Origin: Ralstonia wenshanensis
GTDB lineage: Bacteria; Pseudomonadota; Gammaproteobacteria; Burkholderiales; Burkholderiaceae
Length of the DNA stretch: 64,000 bases
Direction of reading: 5' to 3'
Assembly: GCF_021173085.1 (NCBI RefSeq)
Contig: NZ_CP076412.1
Span: forward strand, 310,001-374,000
This document shows, in pieces, positions 47,301-56,928 of the stretch; positions within the stretch are counted from its first letter, which is position 1, and each line of letters opens with the position of its first letter. Below the pieces are notes generated by a model. That model made no database searches. It had not been told where the DNA came from and saw nothing but the letters and a program-made list of their open reading frames with translations. The position numbers were made by a program, and so were the translations under genes.

Positions 47301-49003
47301 GTCTCGACCACGCGGCCGAAGCTGTCGTAGGCGTAGCGAACCTCTGTCTGGTCGGCGTCGCGCCAGCTCGTCATCCAGCCGTGCGCCTCGTAGGTGTAGT
47401 GGAACTCACCATGCTGTAAACTCGACACCTGCGCGAGCATGCCGCCTTCATACAGGTAGTCGGCCAAACGTCGTGTCTCGCCCGACTCTTCGAGCAAGGT
47501 AATGCTGGACACCGTGCGCAGCGCGCCCGGATACGTCAACACGAGCGCGTAACCGGTCGTGTGTCGCAGCTCGGTCAGCCGGCCATGGGTGTCGTACTCG
47601 AACGCGATGGCATTGCCGCTCCAGTCCTCGATACGCTCGATGCGCGATACGGCGCCGTCGACCAATGGTGCAAACCACAGGATATGGCGCGTTTCATCGT
47701 CAAGGACGCGAGGTGCGGTTCGCGTGCCCTCCAGGCGATAACGTGGTTCGCGCAGGTTGATGCCGTTGAGATCGGCATCGGGGGCCTCAAAGGTGATCGT
47801 GAGCCCACCACCATCGAAGAAACGAACGAGGCGACCTTCATCCAACCGCAAGCGCTGCGACCAGTTCGTCGACCACCTTGGACCAAGCAGGCCCTCGTCA
47901 TCCGAACGCGTGCGGTAGCGGCGCGTGAGCACTAGAGGCAGAACGCCGGGAATCGACACGTCTGTGCGGATCTCCACCATCTCGCCGGTCGCCACGTCGA
48001 TTGGGTCTTTGCAGTTGGTGGCGGTTTCGTCTTTGACGCCGTCACGTTCGGCCGACTTGTTCGGCTCTCCCGGCGCCCTGCCGCCGATCATGCCGCCCAG
48101 CTTGGCCCCAAGCAGCCCACCCACGAGACCCGCAAAGAACTCTTCGCCGGCTGTCAGCTCGGGATTCTTCGGCCCGAACTGCCCGGTGGTCTTGTCGATC
48201 AGGATGCTCTTGCGCCCAGAGTTCACCTTGCCGCTGCAATGGCTCGAATGGCCGATGCGCACGATCGGCAGTTGGTTGACGGTGATGGTCAGACTGCCTT
48301 CGACCAGCGGCTCGGGCCCGGGGTGCTTATCGCAAGCGATGATGTCCGTCACACGCGCCGCGGCTTTGCCTTCGAAGGTGACATTGCCTGAGCCAGACGC
48401 GATCTTTCCGCAGTTGCTGCCCATGCTCTGGCTGGCTGCGGCCAAACCGCTTCCGAGGCTCAGGCCACCTGCCATACAGGCACCCACGATCACCGCACCG
48501 GCCAGCCCACCGGTCGCCACCGTCGCGGCAACCGCGGCTCCAATGGCGACCCCGATTGCGAGACCGGCCACCATGCCCCAGAAGCCCGATGAATGCGCGA
48601 TGTCGTCACCCACGCACGCCGGGTGCGGATCGCCCTTTCCAATGCTCAAGCCCAGCTTGTCGCCAAGCCATTCGGCGCCTTTCTCAACGGCGCCGGTGAC
48701 ACCAATCTTGCCAAGCAGCCACGCACCGCCCAGTGCCACCACAGCGGGCACGGCGGCCAGCGCTGCGGCACCTGCCGCAGCCGCACCGGTCGCGCCCGCA
48801 GCGGTTGCTGCGGTGCCGGCGGCGTACGCGCCATAGCCAACGTCGGCGCCCAACATGCCGTAGTTGGCGCCGTCCACCCACTTCATCTGCGACTGCTTTT
48901 TCGCCTCGCCGTCTTCCAGGTTCTGAAGCGCGGCCAAGCGCTCGTCGGCGGTGCCGCTCGGCCCGGTGGGAGTGCTCGGTGTGCTTGGATCTTGATCCGC
49001 CAT
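44378..49003 (-). CDS. PAAR-Rhs type VI effector with nuclease-like C-terminal tip
   Basis: 1541 residues. Residues about 45-185 hold hydrophobic helices around a prePAAR-like HPACVGDD motif. PAAR follows (about 197-285, GSGNVTFEGKAAARVTD, HSSHCSGKV). An Rhs entry segment starts CKDPIDVATGEM, then many YD repeats (YDAxGR, RYGxxG) and the core end REMDPLGL. The last 195 residues (1347-1541) are the variable tip: it contains DMGHKQSAVDYWN and later NYELEPKSINRSNGAKMG, which resembles HNH/Endonuclease VII-type toxins of the GH-x group. The tip is visibly less G+C-rich than the core. It needs an Eag chaperone for its membrane segments; one is encoded just upstream. Deployment by a type VI apparatus encoded elsewhere is assumed. 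Confidence 0.9.
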   Translation of the reverse strand: MADQDPSTPSTPTGPSGTADERLAALQNLEDGEAKKQSQMKWVDGANYGMLGADVGYGAYAAGTAATAAGATGAAAAGAAALAAVPAVVALGGAWLLGKIGVTGAVEKGAEWLGDKLGLSIGKGDPHPACVGDDIAHSSGFWGMVAGLAIGVAIGAAVAATVATGGLAGAVIVGACMAGGLSLGSGLAAASQSMGSNCGKIASGSGNVTFEGKAAARVTDIIACDKHPGPEPLVEGSLTITVNQLPIVRIGHSSHCSGKVNSGRKSILIDKTTGQFGPKNPELTAGEEFFAGLVGGLLGAKLGGMIGGRAPGEPNKSAERDGVKDETATNCKDPIDVATGEMVEIRTDVSIPGVLPLVLTRRYRTRSDDEGLLGPRWSTNWSQRLRLDEGRLVRFFDGGGLTITFEAPDADLNGINLREPRYRLEGTRTAPRVLDDETRHILWFAPLVDGAVSRIERIEDWSGNAIAFEYDTHGRLTELRHTTGYALVLTYPGALRTVSSITLLEESGETRRLADYLYEGGMLAQVSSLQHGEFHYTYEAHGWMTSWRDADQTEVRYAYDSFGRVVETGTREGYHTGRFVYEDGVTRVLDIDGEWLYAHNAEGLVTREVNPLGHVIQREWQLGRLASQTDPLGRRTDFGYDTQGRLASMGDAAGGATLFKYDAQRRLAAVVQPNGDRVAMEYDDKHRLMARTEPDGQVKRYRYGERGELLRAVEGEQETRFDYDAQLRLISTRLPTGAKQGTRFDVLGRLLEEVDAHGNVTRHDYAAGVDNPRGNRALTTLPDRSMHRTAYNAEGLAVANTDPLGRITRYTYGPFDLLTSTTDAAGHATRFEYDHATRPVRIVNARGEVWEYRYDAAGRLVTEIDWGGRVSHYERDVAGRVVKKTWPDGGVWLYRYDAGDRPVAIDAGDVKLVYRYDAAGCMTAAAVQSESTHVIRFRYDSKGRLIEEDQHGQRLQHAYDARGRREARKTAHRETRYEYDALGALTQVGGMTIQRDLLGRETGRQAGEFILQRQYDAVDRLQRQTAGPRAAFDALPVNPVEALQSLTRQHFRYDAAGQLTQIDTDADSFVYTHDARGQVTAFDSVRQPAEHYAYDVSRNIAAHGRRGPVDRHDYLAGGLPVQAGHIHYRYDARGRVIEKTIEQPGEHPRTWRYAWDGLNRLTEVHTPANETWMYRYDAFGRRIEKTHVETGRAQRFLWDGYTLAERWECGRDGQTGAVTTWHFEPESFAPLAQECGDQMYAIFNAPTGLPLEIYRDTGEKVWSARYNLWGRRISEEAHAAEAAPDTSLRFAGQWADEESGLHYNLNRYYDPDSGCYLSIDPIAIRGGHRTQGYVQNPLREMDPLGLAVCEQRYANYKSLREMGLSVEDAAKLSKSLNGKPLEIKVGDNGEVYAKLPAPSNPDVLRWQRMNGDGMSNRSKYMGSTPSKDSPVGREVQDRMRKEGTLKGEGDGREVLGADGKWYPIDQTDMGHKQSAVDYWNTEGRYYGPRSPEVREFMNDPKNYELEPKSINRSNGAKMGTTYDSPATPEEKAGYFSIDDID
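44381..44965 (-). other. Polymorphic toxin tip region of the Rhs effector
   Basis: This segment codes for the 195 residues after the conserved DPLGL cleavage region. Its base composition and codon use are more A+T-rich than the Rhs core and close to that of the neighbouring TPR gene. This fits joint exchange of tip and immunity gene by recombination. Confidence 0.6.
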
Positions 49004-49016
49004 GGCAGCGCTGCGC

Positions 49017-49439
49017 TCAGGCGGGCTCGTTCAGGCGCAGGCTCTGCACCACGCCTTCTACCAGCGTCTTCTGACTGGCGCTCAGCACCCCGGGCGCGGT
49101 AAAGGTGAGCATCAGCACCTGCTTGCCGTGCTCCACCATCGTCAGCAACTGCTGCAGTGGCCGGCCGTTGTTCGACCATTTGTATTCGTGCGCATACGCT
49201 GCGCGGCCGGACACCGTGGTTTCGCTGCTGCTCACCGCTTCATAGTCGGGCACCTGCTTGGCGAGCTTTTGCAGCTCGCTGGCGGCGTACTCGCCAAACT
49301 GCATGCCCCATGGCAGACGCTCGCGCGTGACGACAAAGCTCACGCCCTCCGTGCCGGTGGAGGCGGAGACGAACACATTCATCGTCTTGTCGATCCAGTC
49401 CGGTGGGAGCAACAAGGAACCTTCCTGCATCTGATACAT
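49017..49439 (-). CDS. Eag-type chaperone (DUF1795/DcrB-like)
   Basis: 140 residues from the ATG at 49439, four bases after vgrG ends. Residues read MYQMQEGSLLLPPDWIDKTMNVFV, then VSFVVTRERLPWGMQF and YEYKW/AYAHEYKWSNNGRPLQQLL, the DUF1795 pattern. Eag proteins bind the N-terminal membrane helices of PAAR-Rhs effectors and help load them on VgrG. Its place between vgrG and rhs agrees with that. No signal peptide. Confidence 0.85.
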   Translation of the reverse strand: MYQMQEGSLLLPPDWIDKTMNVFVSASTGTEGVSFVVTRERLPWGMQFGEYAASELQKLAKQVPDYEAVSSSETTVSGRAAYAHEYKWSNNGRPLQQLLTMVEHGKQVLMLTFTAPGVLSASQKTLVEGVVQSLRLNEPA

Positions 49440-49443
49440 GGTG

Positions 49444-51726
49444 TCAGCCGTTATCCGGGTTGATATGGGTATTGGGTGCCTGGATCTTGATCTCGGCCGC
49501 ATCCAGCCGGATCGTGGATGAGCCCTTGTGCAGCTCGATCGCATCGGCCGTCATATGGATCGACGTCCCGCCGGCACCGCCCACCTTGATCCACAGTTCC
49601 TTGGCCTCGATCGTGTGCACACCGGCGGGCGACTTCTGCGTGGTGTTGCCTTGCGTGACCGTGTCCGTCAGATCCCCCACCGACACCGTCGTCTCGTAGT
49701 TGCCCTTCGATACCGTGAGCGTTTTGTCGCCCGTGCTCACGGTCGTTTCCATGTTGCCGGTGTCGATCTGCGTCTTGTGGTGGCCCTGGGTAACCAGCGT
49801 GGTGTGGTCGCCCTTGACGGCTTCGCTCAGGTTGCCGGTAGAGACCTCCGTCGCATGGTTGCCCGTCGACACCAGGATCGTCCGATCGCCCTTGACCACA
49901 TGCGTGCTCTGCGCGTCTTGCACCACGGTGTTCATATCTTTCTGCGCGTGCATGAACACTTCCTGCGCGCCATTCACGTCGGAGAAGCGCAGCTCGTTGG
50001 AGCCACCTCCCTTGTGCGTCTGGCTGCGGATGCCCATGGTCTGGCCGCCGTCGCCGTGGTACGGGTTGGCGGCCTCGCCGTTGAACACGCGGCCGACAAT
50101 CACCGGGTTGTCGGGGTCGCCCTCGTTGAAGGCGACGATCACCTCTTGGCCGATACGCGGGATGGCCGCGCCGCCCCAACCCGCGCCCGCCCACGGCTGC
50201 GACACGCGCACCCAGATGGAATCGGAGCCATCCATCTTGCCGCGCCGGTCCCAGAAGAAATGCACCTTGACGCGGCTGCCGTCGGTATGGATCTCTTCGC
50301 CTTTGGGGCCGACCACCACAGCCGCCTGCGTACCGTACATGTAGGGCTTGGGTGTGCGGCGCTCGGGGCGGAACGGCACCTCCACGGGCAGGCACGTAAA
50401 GCTGTTGCGGTACGGCTGCTCGGCGCCCTGGCTCGTGTAGTCGTTCACGGCGTGGTGGCGTACGTGCAGCAGAACAAAGGCCTTGTCGTCGTAGGCCGAG
50501 ACGGGGTGGTTGGTCAGCCGGAAGCGCCCGGCCGTGGTCATGGCCTGCACGAAGCCTGCACCCTTGAACCGATGCGCCTGCGCCTCTTCTGCTTCCATGG
50601 CATGGCGCGCGTACCGGCGGCCGTCGTCGCTGTGGTCGTACAGCGAGTGGTATTCGTAGCGCTCGGTGGCCCCGATGTTCGGGTTCTTGAGCGTGGTCGG
50701 CACTTCCACGTGCATCAGCGGAGACGACGGTGTGTCGTAGTTGAAATCCCGATAGGTGATCTTGCCCACGCGAAAGTTGAACGCCTCGTCCCACCGGTCG
50801 ATGCCGTTGCGCTCGCTGGCGGCGCTGGCGCCGTAGTACGGAATCGTATCGACAGGCGTCAGCGGCTTGAACAGGTCGTTGGTGTCGCCAATGACAAGGA
50901 CGTGCCGGTCTTTCTCGTAGCGGTGCGTCCAGAACATGCCCTCCTGCTCCATCAGGCGGGCGCAGAAGTTGAAGTAGGACTCCCGGTACATGACGACGTA
51001 TTCGAGCCGCGCCTGCTCCGACTTCAGGTTGAACTCGAAATCGTGAAAGCCGAGCTCGACAAAGATCTCGGAGAGGATGTCTTCCGCGGTCTTGTTCTGG
51101 AAGATGCGGCAGTCCGTCGAGCGCGTGAGAAACCAGAACCACGGCACCACCGTCATCTCGTAGCGCGTGACCGAGCCGGGGTGCCCGACTCGCCCGAACG
51201 ATGCAACGTAGCCCTGAAAGTAGCGCTGGCCGATTTCCGGCCCGGCCGCCAGCTGGCTGAACACGCCGCCGGTGGACTTGGGTTCCAGCGACACCGACAC
51301 CTGCTGCCCGACGATCTTGTCGATCTCAATTTCGCTCTGGTGCGATAGCAGGTCGAGATGGATTTCCGGCAGGCGGCTGACGTACTCGTCCACCACCAGC
51401 GCATTGACCAGCAGTACGTCGGGCCCGAGTGGCGACTCCATGCGCACGAAGCGGCTGGCCTGCGTCAGTCGAGACTTCGCGCCGGGCATGCCGTTAATGG
51501 CATCGGCAATCGACGCTGGCGTGCGCCCAAGCAGCGACATGCCCGTCTGCGCCAACTGCGCAGCGCGCGCCGCGCCCCCAATCAAACCGGCCCCCGGCGC
51601 GTTGCCGAGCATGCCGGCAGCATCCGCAAGCATGCCGGTACCTGGCGACAATCCGCCGCCGGACAGGGTCGACAAAAAGGAATTTCCGGACGGCGCTTTG
51701 CCGTTGCCGGTAGAGGTGAAACTCAT
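49444..51726 (-). CDS. vgrG: VgrG type VI secretion spike protein
   Basis: 760 residues. The gp27-like part contains SHQSEIEIDKIVGQQVSVSL and YRESYFNFCARLMEQEGMFW. The gp5 OB-fold follows (VKVHFFWDRRGKMDGSDSIWVRVSQPWAG and GQEVIVAFNEGDPDNPVIVGRVFN). The C-terminal beta-helix is made of short VSTGN/VKGDHTTLV repeats and ends with a DUF2345-like segment (IHMTADAIELHKGSSTIRLDAAEI). It caps the Hcp tube and carries the PAAR-Rhs cargo encoded just downstream. No extra enzymatic domain is seen. Confidence 0.96.
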   Translation of the reverse strand: MSFTSTGNGKAPSGNSFLSTLSGGGLSPGTGMLADAAGMLGNAPGAGLIGGAARAAQLAQTGMSLLGRTPASIADAINGMPGAKSRLTQASRFVRMESPLGPDVLLVNALVVDEYVSRLPEIHLDLLSHQSEIEIDKIVGQQVSVSLEPKSTGGVFSQLAAGPEIGQRYFQGYVASFGRVGHPGSVTRYEMTVVPWFWFLTRSTDCRIFQNKTAEDILSEIFVELGFHDFEFNLKSEQARLEYVVMYRESYFNFCARLMEQEGMFWTHRYEKDRHVLVIGDTNDLFKPLTPVDTIPYYGASAASERNGIDRWDEAFNFRVGKITYRDFNYDTPSSPLMHVEVPTTLKNPNIGATERYEYHSLYDHSDDGRRYARHAMEAEEAQAHRFKGAGFVQAMTTAGRFRLTNHPVSAYDDKAFVLLHVRHHAVNDYTSQGAEQPYRNSFTCLPVEVPFRPERRTPKPYMYGTQAAVVVGPKGEEIHTDGSRVKVHFFWDRRGKMDGSDSIWVRVSQPWAGAGWGGAAIPRIGQEVIVAFNEGDPDNPVIVGRVFNGEAANPYHGDGGQTMGIRSQTHKGGGSNELRFSDVNGAQEVFMHAQKDMNTVVQDAQSTHVVKGDRTILVSTGNHATEVSTGNLSEAVKGDHTTLVTQGHHKTQIDTGNMETTVSTGDKTLTVSKGNYETTVSVGDLTDTVTQGNTTQKSPAGVHTIEAKELWIKVGGAGGTSIHMTADAIELHKGSSTIRLDAAEIKIQAPNTHINPDNG

Positions 51727-52194
51727 GGGCCCGCTCCCATCGTTCTATGCGATTTGCACCGGCCGGGCCAACTACGCAGACTCGTTGCCTTCAGCCGGAA
51801 TCCCCCCGGCATGCCCGCCGATACGTTGTCGACAGGCGATGGCTCGCATGCTAGTGGAAGCGTGCGTTTTTCAGATGAGCGTTCCGTTACTTGGAGCCTG
51901 AAAGTTATTGAATTCTGGTTTAACGCGGGCTAATTGCGCTGTGCCAAGTCGGCATGCGTGCACTTGATTGGCGCAGGGCCACGCCAAGATTAACGATTGA
52001 TAAAAAACCAACGCCAACCGCGCGCGCCGGACTCCCTGCATTCACGCGTCGAACACCTTCAACGTGGCCCCAAGCGCGTCTGCAGATTGTCGGCGGGCCC
52101 TTCCTCGGTCGACTGCCTGAACGTGATTGACCGGCGGATAGATCAGTGCTTCATGTCCGGCGTGTCTTGAAACCGCCGAGGCATATCGATGCAC
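51727..52194. other. Intergenic region between vgrG and MFS gene
   Basis: About 470 bases, A+T-rich near 51880-52010, presumably with the vgrG promoter on the minus strand. The open frames that cross it are shadows. No operator is recognised. Confidence 0.5.
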
Positions 52195-52227
52195 AAAAAA
52201 AAGCGCGGCGTCTTCCAAACGCCGCGC
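52195..52227 (-). terminator. Rho-independent terminator of MFS transporter gene
   Basis: Nine-base stem GCGCGGCGT / ACGCCGCGC around a seven-base loop; on the minus strand it is followed by eight T. It lies about 30 bases after the stop at 52257. Confidence 0.9.
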
Positions 52228-52256
52228 GCTGTGCACTTTTGGGGGAAGCACAGGAG

Positions 52257-53558
52257 TTAAATCGATTCGAGTTCTCGGCCGCGCGTTTCCGGCAAGGTGA
52301 GCGCCGCCACGATGAGCAGCCCATAGGCGCCCGCCGCGAAGATGCCGATGGCATGCCCGAGGGACGAATGCGCACTCACCTGCCCGATCAGGAACGGGAA
52401 GCATGCGCCAACCGCCCGGCCCACGTTGTAGCAAAAGCCCTGGCCCGAGCCGCGCACCGCCGTCGGGAACAACTCGGTCAGGAACGCGCCCATGCCGGCA
52501 AAGATGCCCGAGGCAAAGAAGCCCAGCGGCAGGCCGAGCAGCAGCATTGTGTTGTCGGTCACCTCCAGTTGCGTGTAGGCCAGCGCCACCACCATCGAGC
52601 CCACCGCAAACAGGATGAAGTTGCGCTTGCGGCCCAGGCGGTCGGTCAGCACCGCGCTGGTCAGGTAGCCGATGTACGAACCAATGATCACCACGGCCAG
52701 ATAGCCGCCGGTGCCCAGCACGGTCAGATGGCGCTCGGTTTTCAGGAACGTCGGCAGCCACGTGGTGATGGCGTAGTAGCCGCCTTGCGCGCCAGTGGTC
52801 AGCACAGCGGCACGCAGCGTGGTGCTCAATAGCCGCGGAGAGAAAATCTCGAAGAAGCTCGTGCGCTCGGCGGCTTGTGACTTCGCTTCCTGAAACACCT
52901 CCGGCTCTTTCACCAGCCTGCGCAGGAAGAACACGAACACGGCAGGCACGATCCCCACGAGGAACAACGCGCGCCATGCAGTCTCGGGCGGCATCACGCT
53001 GAAGAACCACGCGTACAGCAACGCCGATGCGCCCCACCCCAGCGCCCAACCCGCCTGCACCATGCCAACAGCCTTGCCGCGATCCTGCGAGCGAATCGCC
53101 TCGCCGATCAGCACAGCGCCGGCCGTCCATTCGCCGCCAAAGCCGAAGCCCATGAGCGTGCGCGCAATCAGCAGTTGTTCGTAGTTCTGCGCAAGGCCGC
53201 ACAGGAAGGTAAACACCGCAAACCACAGGATGGTGATCTGCAACGCGCGCACGCGCCCGATGCGATCCGACAGGATGCCAGCCACCCAGCCCCCCGCCGC
53301 CGATGCCAGCAACGTGCATGTGCCGATCAACCCCGCATCGGCCTTGGACAAGCCCCACACGCCGATCAACGTGGGGATGACGAAGCTCAGGATCTGCGTG
53401 TCCATCGCGTCGAGCGCGTAGCCCACCTTGCAGCTCCAGAACGTGCGCCGCTCCTGCGTGGAGATCTCTCGGTACCAGCGGAACAAACCGCCGGAATTGG
53501 CTGCGGCCGTGGCGTCCGTCCCGGCGGGCGCTCGCGCAACCGTTGCTTCGGTTGTCAT
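52257..53558 (-). CDS. MFS transporter, metabolite:proton symporter type
   Basis: 433 residues with 12 predicted membrane helices. The loop 2-3 motif is GILSDRIGRVRALQ, with GFGFGGEWTAGAVLIGE in helix 4-5, as in aromatic-acid or carboxylate symporters (AAHS/MHS-like). A GGAGG ribosome site precedes the ATG. It is followed upstream on the same strand by the DUF1445 gene (138-base gap), so the two may be cotranscribed. The substrate is unknown; a glutamate-derived or 5-oxoproline-like acid is a guess from the neighbours. Confidence 0.85.
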   Translation of the reverse strand: MTTEATVARAPAGTDATAAANSGGLFRWYREISTQERRTFWSCKVGYALDAMDTQILSFVIPTLIGVWGLSKADAGLIGTCTLLASAAGGWVAGILSDRIGRVRALQITILWFAVFTFLCGLAQNYEQLLIARTLMGFGFGGEWTAGAVLIGEAIRSQDRGKAVGMVQAGWALGWGASALLYAWFFSVMPPETAWRALFLVGIVPAVFVFFLRRLVKEPEVFQEAKSQAAERTSFFEIFSPRLLSTTLRAAVLTTGAQGGYYAITTWLPTFLKTERHLTVLGTGGYLAVVIIGSYIGYLTSAVLTDRLGRKRNFILFAVGSMVVALAYTQLEVTDNTMLLLGLPLGFFASGIFAGMGAFLTELFPTAVRGSGQGFCYNVGRAVGACFPFLIGQVSAHSSLGHAIGIFAAGAYGLLIVAALTLPETRGRELESI

Positions 53559-53696
53559 GGTGTTTCCTCCTTGTTACTAATGCTGTCTCGATGCGGCTAT
53601 CGCTTATTGCTTGCTATAAACCAGCGCCTCTGCGTGCGCCGGCTGGAACCCCGGTACCCGTCCGTCTTTCGCTCTTTCGCTCTTGCGACTGCGTGC

Positions 53697-54560
53697 TCAG
53701 GTCAGCGCTGCGGTGCGCAGGTCTGTGATCAGCATGTGCCCAGGCGCATGCGTGATGCACAGCTCGGGCCGCGCTTGCTGCACCACCGCCTGGGGTGTCA
53801 CGCCACAGGCCCAGAACACCGGCACCTCGCCAGGCTGCACGGGCACGGCATCCCCCCAATCGGGCTGCGCCAGATCAGCAATGCCGATGGCCGCAGGGTC
53901 ACCAAAATGCACCGGCGCGCCGTGCGCACGCGGCATGCGCGAGGTGATCTCGATCGCGCGTATGGCGTTAGGCACCGACATCGGCCGCATCGACACCACG
54001 AGCTTGCCCGCCAGGCGGGACGTACCGATCGTGTCGACCGACGTGCGATACATCGCCACGTTGCGCGACATGGCGATATGACGCAGCGGCACACCCGCCT
54101 CCATCAACGCGTGCTCGAACGAGAAGGAGCAGCCAATGGCAAACGCAACCATGTCGTCGGTCCACAGCGCTTCAACGTCGGCCGGCTCTTCGGCCAGCTC
54201 GCCGTTGCGGTAGACGCGATAGCGCGGCACGTCGCGGCGCACATCAACGTCCTGGCCCAGATGCCGAAATACGGGCACGCCGGGCTCGGTCACGTCCAGC
54301 AGCGGGCACGGTTTCGGGTTGAGCTGGCAGAAGCGCAGGAACTCGTTGGCCCACGTATCGCGCAGCATCACGATGTTGGCCTGCACGTAGCCATCGCACA
54401 GGCCGCTGGTATGGCCACGCAGCACGCCCGAGCGCGCCGCCAGGCGGGCGGAATACGGATTTGCGTAGGCCACGCTGGCACCCGTGCGGGCGGGTAAGGG
54501 CATCGGTGCCGGTTGTTCCGGCATTCTTTTTGCCTGGGCTGTCTCCACTGCCGTCGTCAT
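53697..54560 (-). CDS. DUF1445 putative hydro-lyase (D-glutamate cyclase N-terminal family)
   Basis: 287 residues from the ATG at 54560. Typical DUF1445 motifs: [51 protein letters not shown], and the end [21 protein letters not shown]. In the mammalian D-glutamate cyclase, a DUF1445 domain is joined to a DUF4392 domain; here DUF4392-like domains are in the giant gene 2.4 kb away. Solo DUF1445 proteins are called putative hydro-lyases without firm biochemistry. No signal peptide. Divergent from glutaminase. Confidence 0.88.
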   Translation of the reverse strand: MTTAVETAQAKRMPEQPAPMPLPARTGASVAYANPYSARLAARSGVLRGHTSGLCDGYVQANIVMLRDTWANEFLRFCQLNPKPCPLLDVTEPGVPVFRHLGQDVDVRRDVPRYRVYRNGELAEEPADVEALWTDDMVAFAIGCSFSFEHALMEAGVPLRHIAMSRNVAMYRTSVDTIGTSRLAGKLVVSMRPMSVPNAIRAIEITSRMPRAHGAPVHFGDPAAIGIADLAQPDWGDAVPVQPGEVPVFWACGVTPQAVVQQARPELCITHAPGHMLITDLRTAALT

Positions 54561-54727
54561 GCAAGCTCTTCCACAAGGTTGTTTGTGCGGCTGATTGTGA
54601 AAGCGTGATGAAACGCGGTCCAACGAAAGTTTCGGATTGCAGGCGATAGGAAAAGGTGATTGCCGAGGCCGGTGCAGCACCCGCGCGTGTAAAATCGCCG
54701 CCCCACCGTTTGCCCTCCTGGCCTGAC

Positions 54728-55642
54728 ATGGACTACCAAGCGATCCTGGACACCATCCACCGCGACATCCAGCCGTACCTCGGCCAGGGGCGGGTTGCCG
54801 ATTACATCCCCGAGCTGGCCGGCGCCAGTGCGACGGATTTCGGCATGGCCATCGTCACCCTGGGCGGCGATGTCTACACGGTGGGCAAGGCGGATGTGCC
54901 GTTCTCGATCCAGAGCGTGTCCAAACTGTTTGCCTGCACGCTGGCCTTCCAGCTCGAAGGCGAAACGCTCTGGCAACGTGTCGGCCGCGAACCCTCCGGC
55001 AATGCTTTCAACTCGCTGGTGCAGCTCGAATACGAGAACGGCATCCCGCGCAACCCGTTCATCAATGCCGGTGCGCTGGTCGTGACCGACGTGCTGTGCC
55101 GCCGCTTCGTGCAGGCCGAAACCGCGCTGGTGCAGTTCATGCGGCGGCTGGTCGACAACCCACGCATCGACTACGTGCGGCGCGTGGCCGAATCCGAACT
55201 GGCCCACGCCGACCGCAACCGCGCGATGGCCCACTTCATGAAGAGCTTCGGCAACCTGCACATGCCGGTGGAAACCGTCATCGATGCGTACTGCCGCCAG
55301 TGCGCCATCGAGATGGATTGCACCGACCTCGCCCGCGCCGTGCTGTTTCTCGCCAACGGCGGCGTTGTGCCGTGGAGCGGTGAGCACATCGTCGGTGCCA
55401 GCCCTGCCAAGCGCCTCTCTGCACTGATGCTGACCTGCGGCACCTACGACGCGGCGGGCGACTTCGTCTATCGCGTGGGGCTGCCCGCCAAGAGCGGCGT
55501 GGGCGGCGGCATCGTCGCCGTGCTGCCGGGCGAATTTGGCGTGTGCGTGTGGTCTCCGGGGCTCGACGTCAGCGGCAATTCGCTGGCCGGCCTGCAGGCG
55601 CTGGAGTGGCTCACGACGCTGACCGGCCGCTCGATCTTCTGA
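54728..55642 (+). CDS. glsA: Glutaminase
   Basis: 304 residues from the ATG at 54728. Serine-dependent beta-lactamase-like glutaminase: catalytic Ser-Val-Ser-Lys in [33 protein letters not shown], and C-terminal [14 protein letters not shown]. It hydrolyses glutamine to glutamate and ammonia. Length matches GlsA/YneH. It converges with a LysR gene (28-base gap) and diverges from DUF1445, so it may be regulated with that pair. Confidence 0.95.
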   Translation: MDYQAILDTIHRDIQPYLGQGRVADYIPELAGASATDFGMAIVTLGGDVYTVGKADVPFSIQSVSKLFACTLAFQLEGETLWQRVGREPSGNAFNSLVQLEYENGIPRNPFINAGALVVTDVLCRRFVQAETALVQFMRRLVDNPRIDYVRRVAESELAHADRNRAMAHFMKSFGNLHMPVETVIDAYCRQCAIEMDCTDLARAVLFLANGGVVPWSGEHIVGASPAKRLSALMLTCGTYDAAGDFVYRVGLPAKSGVGGGIVAVLPGEFGVCVWSPGLDVSGNSLAGLQALEWLTTLTGRSIF

Positions 55643-55670
55643 CGCTGGCGCCACGGCACGCTGCGTTGGC

Positions 55671-56615
55671 TTAGGCGGCTTCCGTGTTGCGCTCGACTTC
55701 CTCGGCAATGGCGTAGCGCGGCCCGACCGAGAGGCAGAACTCACGCGCCATCGTGCGCGCCAGGCCGACGATGGCTTCGTGCACCTCCAGCCCCGCCCCC
55801 GCGCGCCACGACGCGATGATCGGCAGGGCGGGCAACGCCGGCTCCACTTCCAGCACCGTCAACGCCCCGCTCTCAATGCGGTCCCGCACCAGCACGGTGG
55901 GCAACGCGCCCACGCCAAAGCCATCGCCCACCAGGCGCGTCATGGCGGCCACCGAATTCACGCAGTTCACGCGCGGTGATTCCACCCCGCTCAGGTGCAG
56001 CAGGTTGAGCATGTCCTGATGCGGCCGGGAGTTGCGCACGAAGGTGATGAGCCGTTCGCGCGCAAGTTCGCCCAGGCTGCCGTATGGGTGCGCCAACCGC
56101 GAGTTGGTGGCCACCACCCAATGGATCGGGTACTGCGCGAGCTGCACGTTGCGCACGCTTTCGGCGCGCAGCAGATCGGTCTGGAAGGCAATGTCGAGCG
56201 CGCCCTTCTGTAGCTGCTCGACGAGGTGCATCGCGCTGTCGGCCACGAGTTCGATTTCCAACGCGGGAAACATCTCGGCCGTGCGCGCAATGAGCGGCGA
56301 GAGCCACGTATGGATGACGCTGTCCATCGCCCCGACCCGCACGCGCCCTTCAAAGCCCGGGCGCTGTGCCACCGCCGCCTGCAACTGGTGCAGCGTGCTC
56401 ACCATGCGGTCTGCATATTCCAGCACCTTGTGGCCATCGGGCGTGAGTTGCACCCCGCGTGTGTCGCGGTCAAACAGGCGTACGCCAAGCTCTTCTTCCA
56501 GCGCGGCAATGCGCGCAGAAATCGATGCCTGCGTGGTGAACAGCTTGTCTGCGGTGAGGCGGAAACTGCGCAGCCGCGCCACCCAGACAAAGGTTTCCAG
56601 AAAACGTAGGTTCAT
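55671..56615 (-). CDS. LysR-family regulator
   Basis: 314 residues. The winged helix-turn-helix at the N-terminus reads MNLRFLETFVWVARLRSFRL; LFTTQASISARIAALEEELG is the recognition part. The effector domain starts near 90 (RVRVGAMDSVIHTWLSPLI). It is divergent from the giant gene at 56929 across a 313-base gap and convergent with glsA, so either could be its target. The ribosome site AGGGGCAGGG is fair. Confidence 0.9.
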   Translation of the reverse strand: MNLRFLETFVWVARLRSFRLTADKLFTTQASISARIAALEEELGVRLFDRDTRGVQLTPDGHKVLEYADRMVSTLHQLQAAVAQRPGFEGRVRVGAMDSVIHTWLSPLIARTAEMFPALEIELVADSAMHLVEQLQKGALDIAFQTDLLRAESVRNVQLAQYPIHWVVATNSRLAHPYGSLGELARERLITFVRNSRPHQDMLNLLHLSGVESPRVNCVNSVAAMTRLVGDGFGVGALPTVLVRDRIESGALTVLEVEPALPALPIIASWRAGAGLEVHEAIVGLARTMAREFCLSVGPRYAIAEEVERNTEAA

Positions 56616-56928
56616 GCCCTGCCCCTCGTGTTTTTGTATGCGGCCCGGTTGCGGCGCACTCGCTGCGCCATCGGCCCATGCAGCGCGCTCAGGTTACGGA
56701 TTTTCGTGCTGCGGCGCACGCCCATGCATGCGTGATCGGCGGTTTTTACCAACGCTCGGCCAAAACTGCCACGGAACCTCGTAGTTTCTACAACGCGGGC
56801 GCGCCCACACCGGCGCCGCACTACGTAATTCGCCAATAGCTGCGTCGGCAACCGGCGTCCAGAATGCCCCTATCACCCGATTGCTTTCAATCAGGCCCAC
56901 CCCGTATGGGGCGCCGCTGGAGAACACC
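56616..56928. promoter_or_regulatory. Divergent region between LysR and the giant gene
   Basis: 313 bases without a gene. It should contain the promoters and a LysR site for the giant gene. No clear -35/-10 pair is seen on either strand. GGAGAA sits six bases before the giant-gene ATG. Confidence 0.4.
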
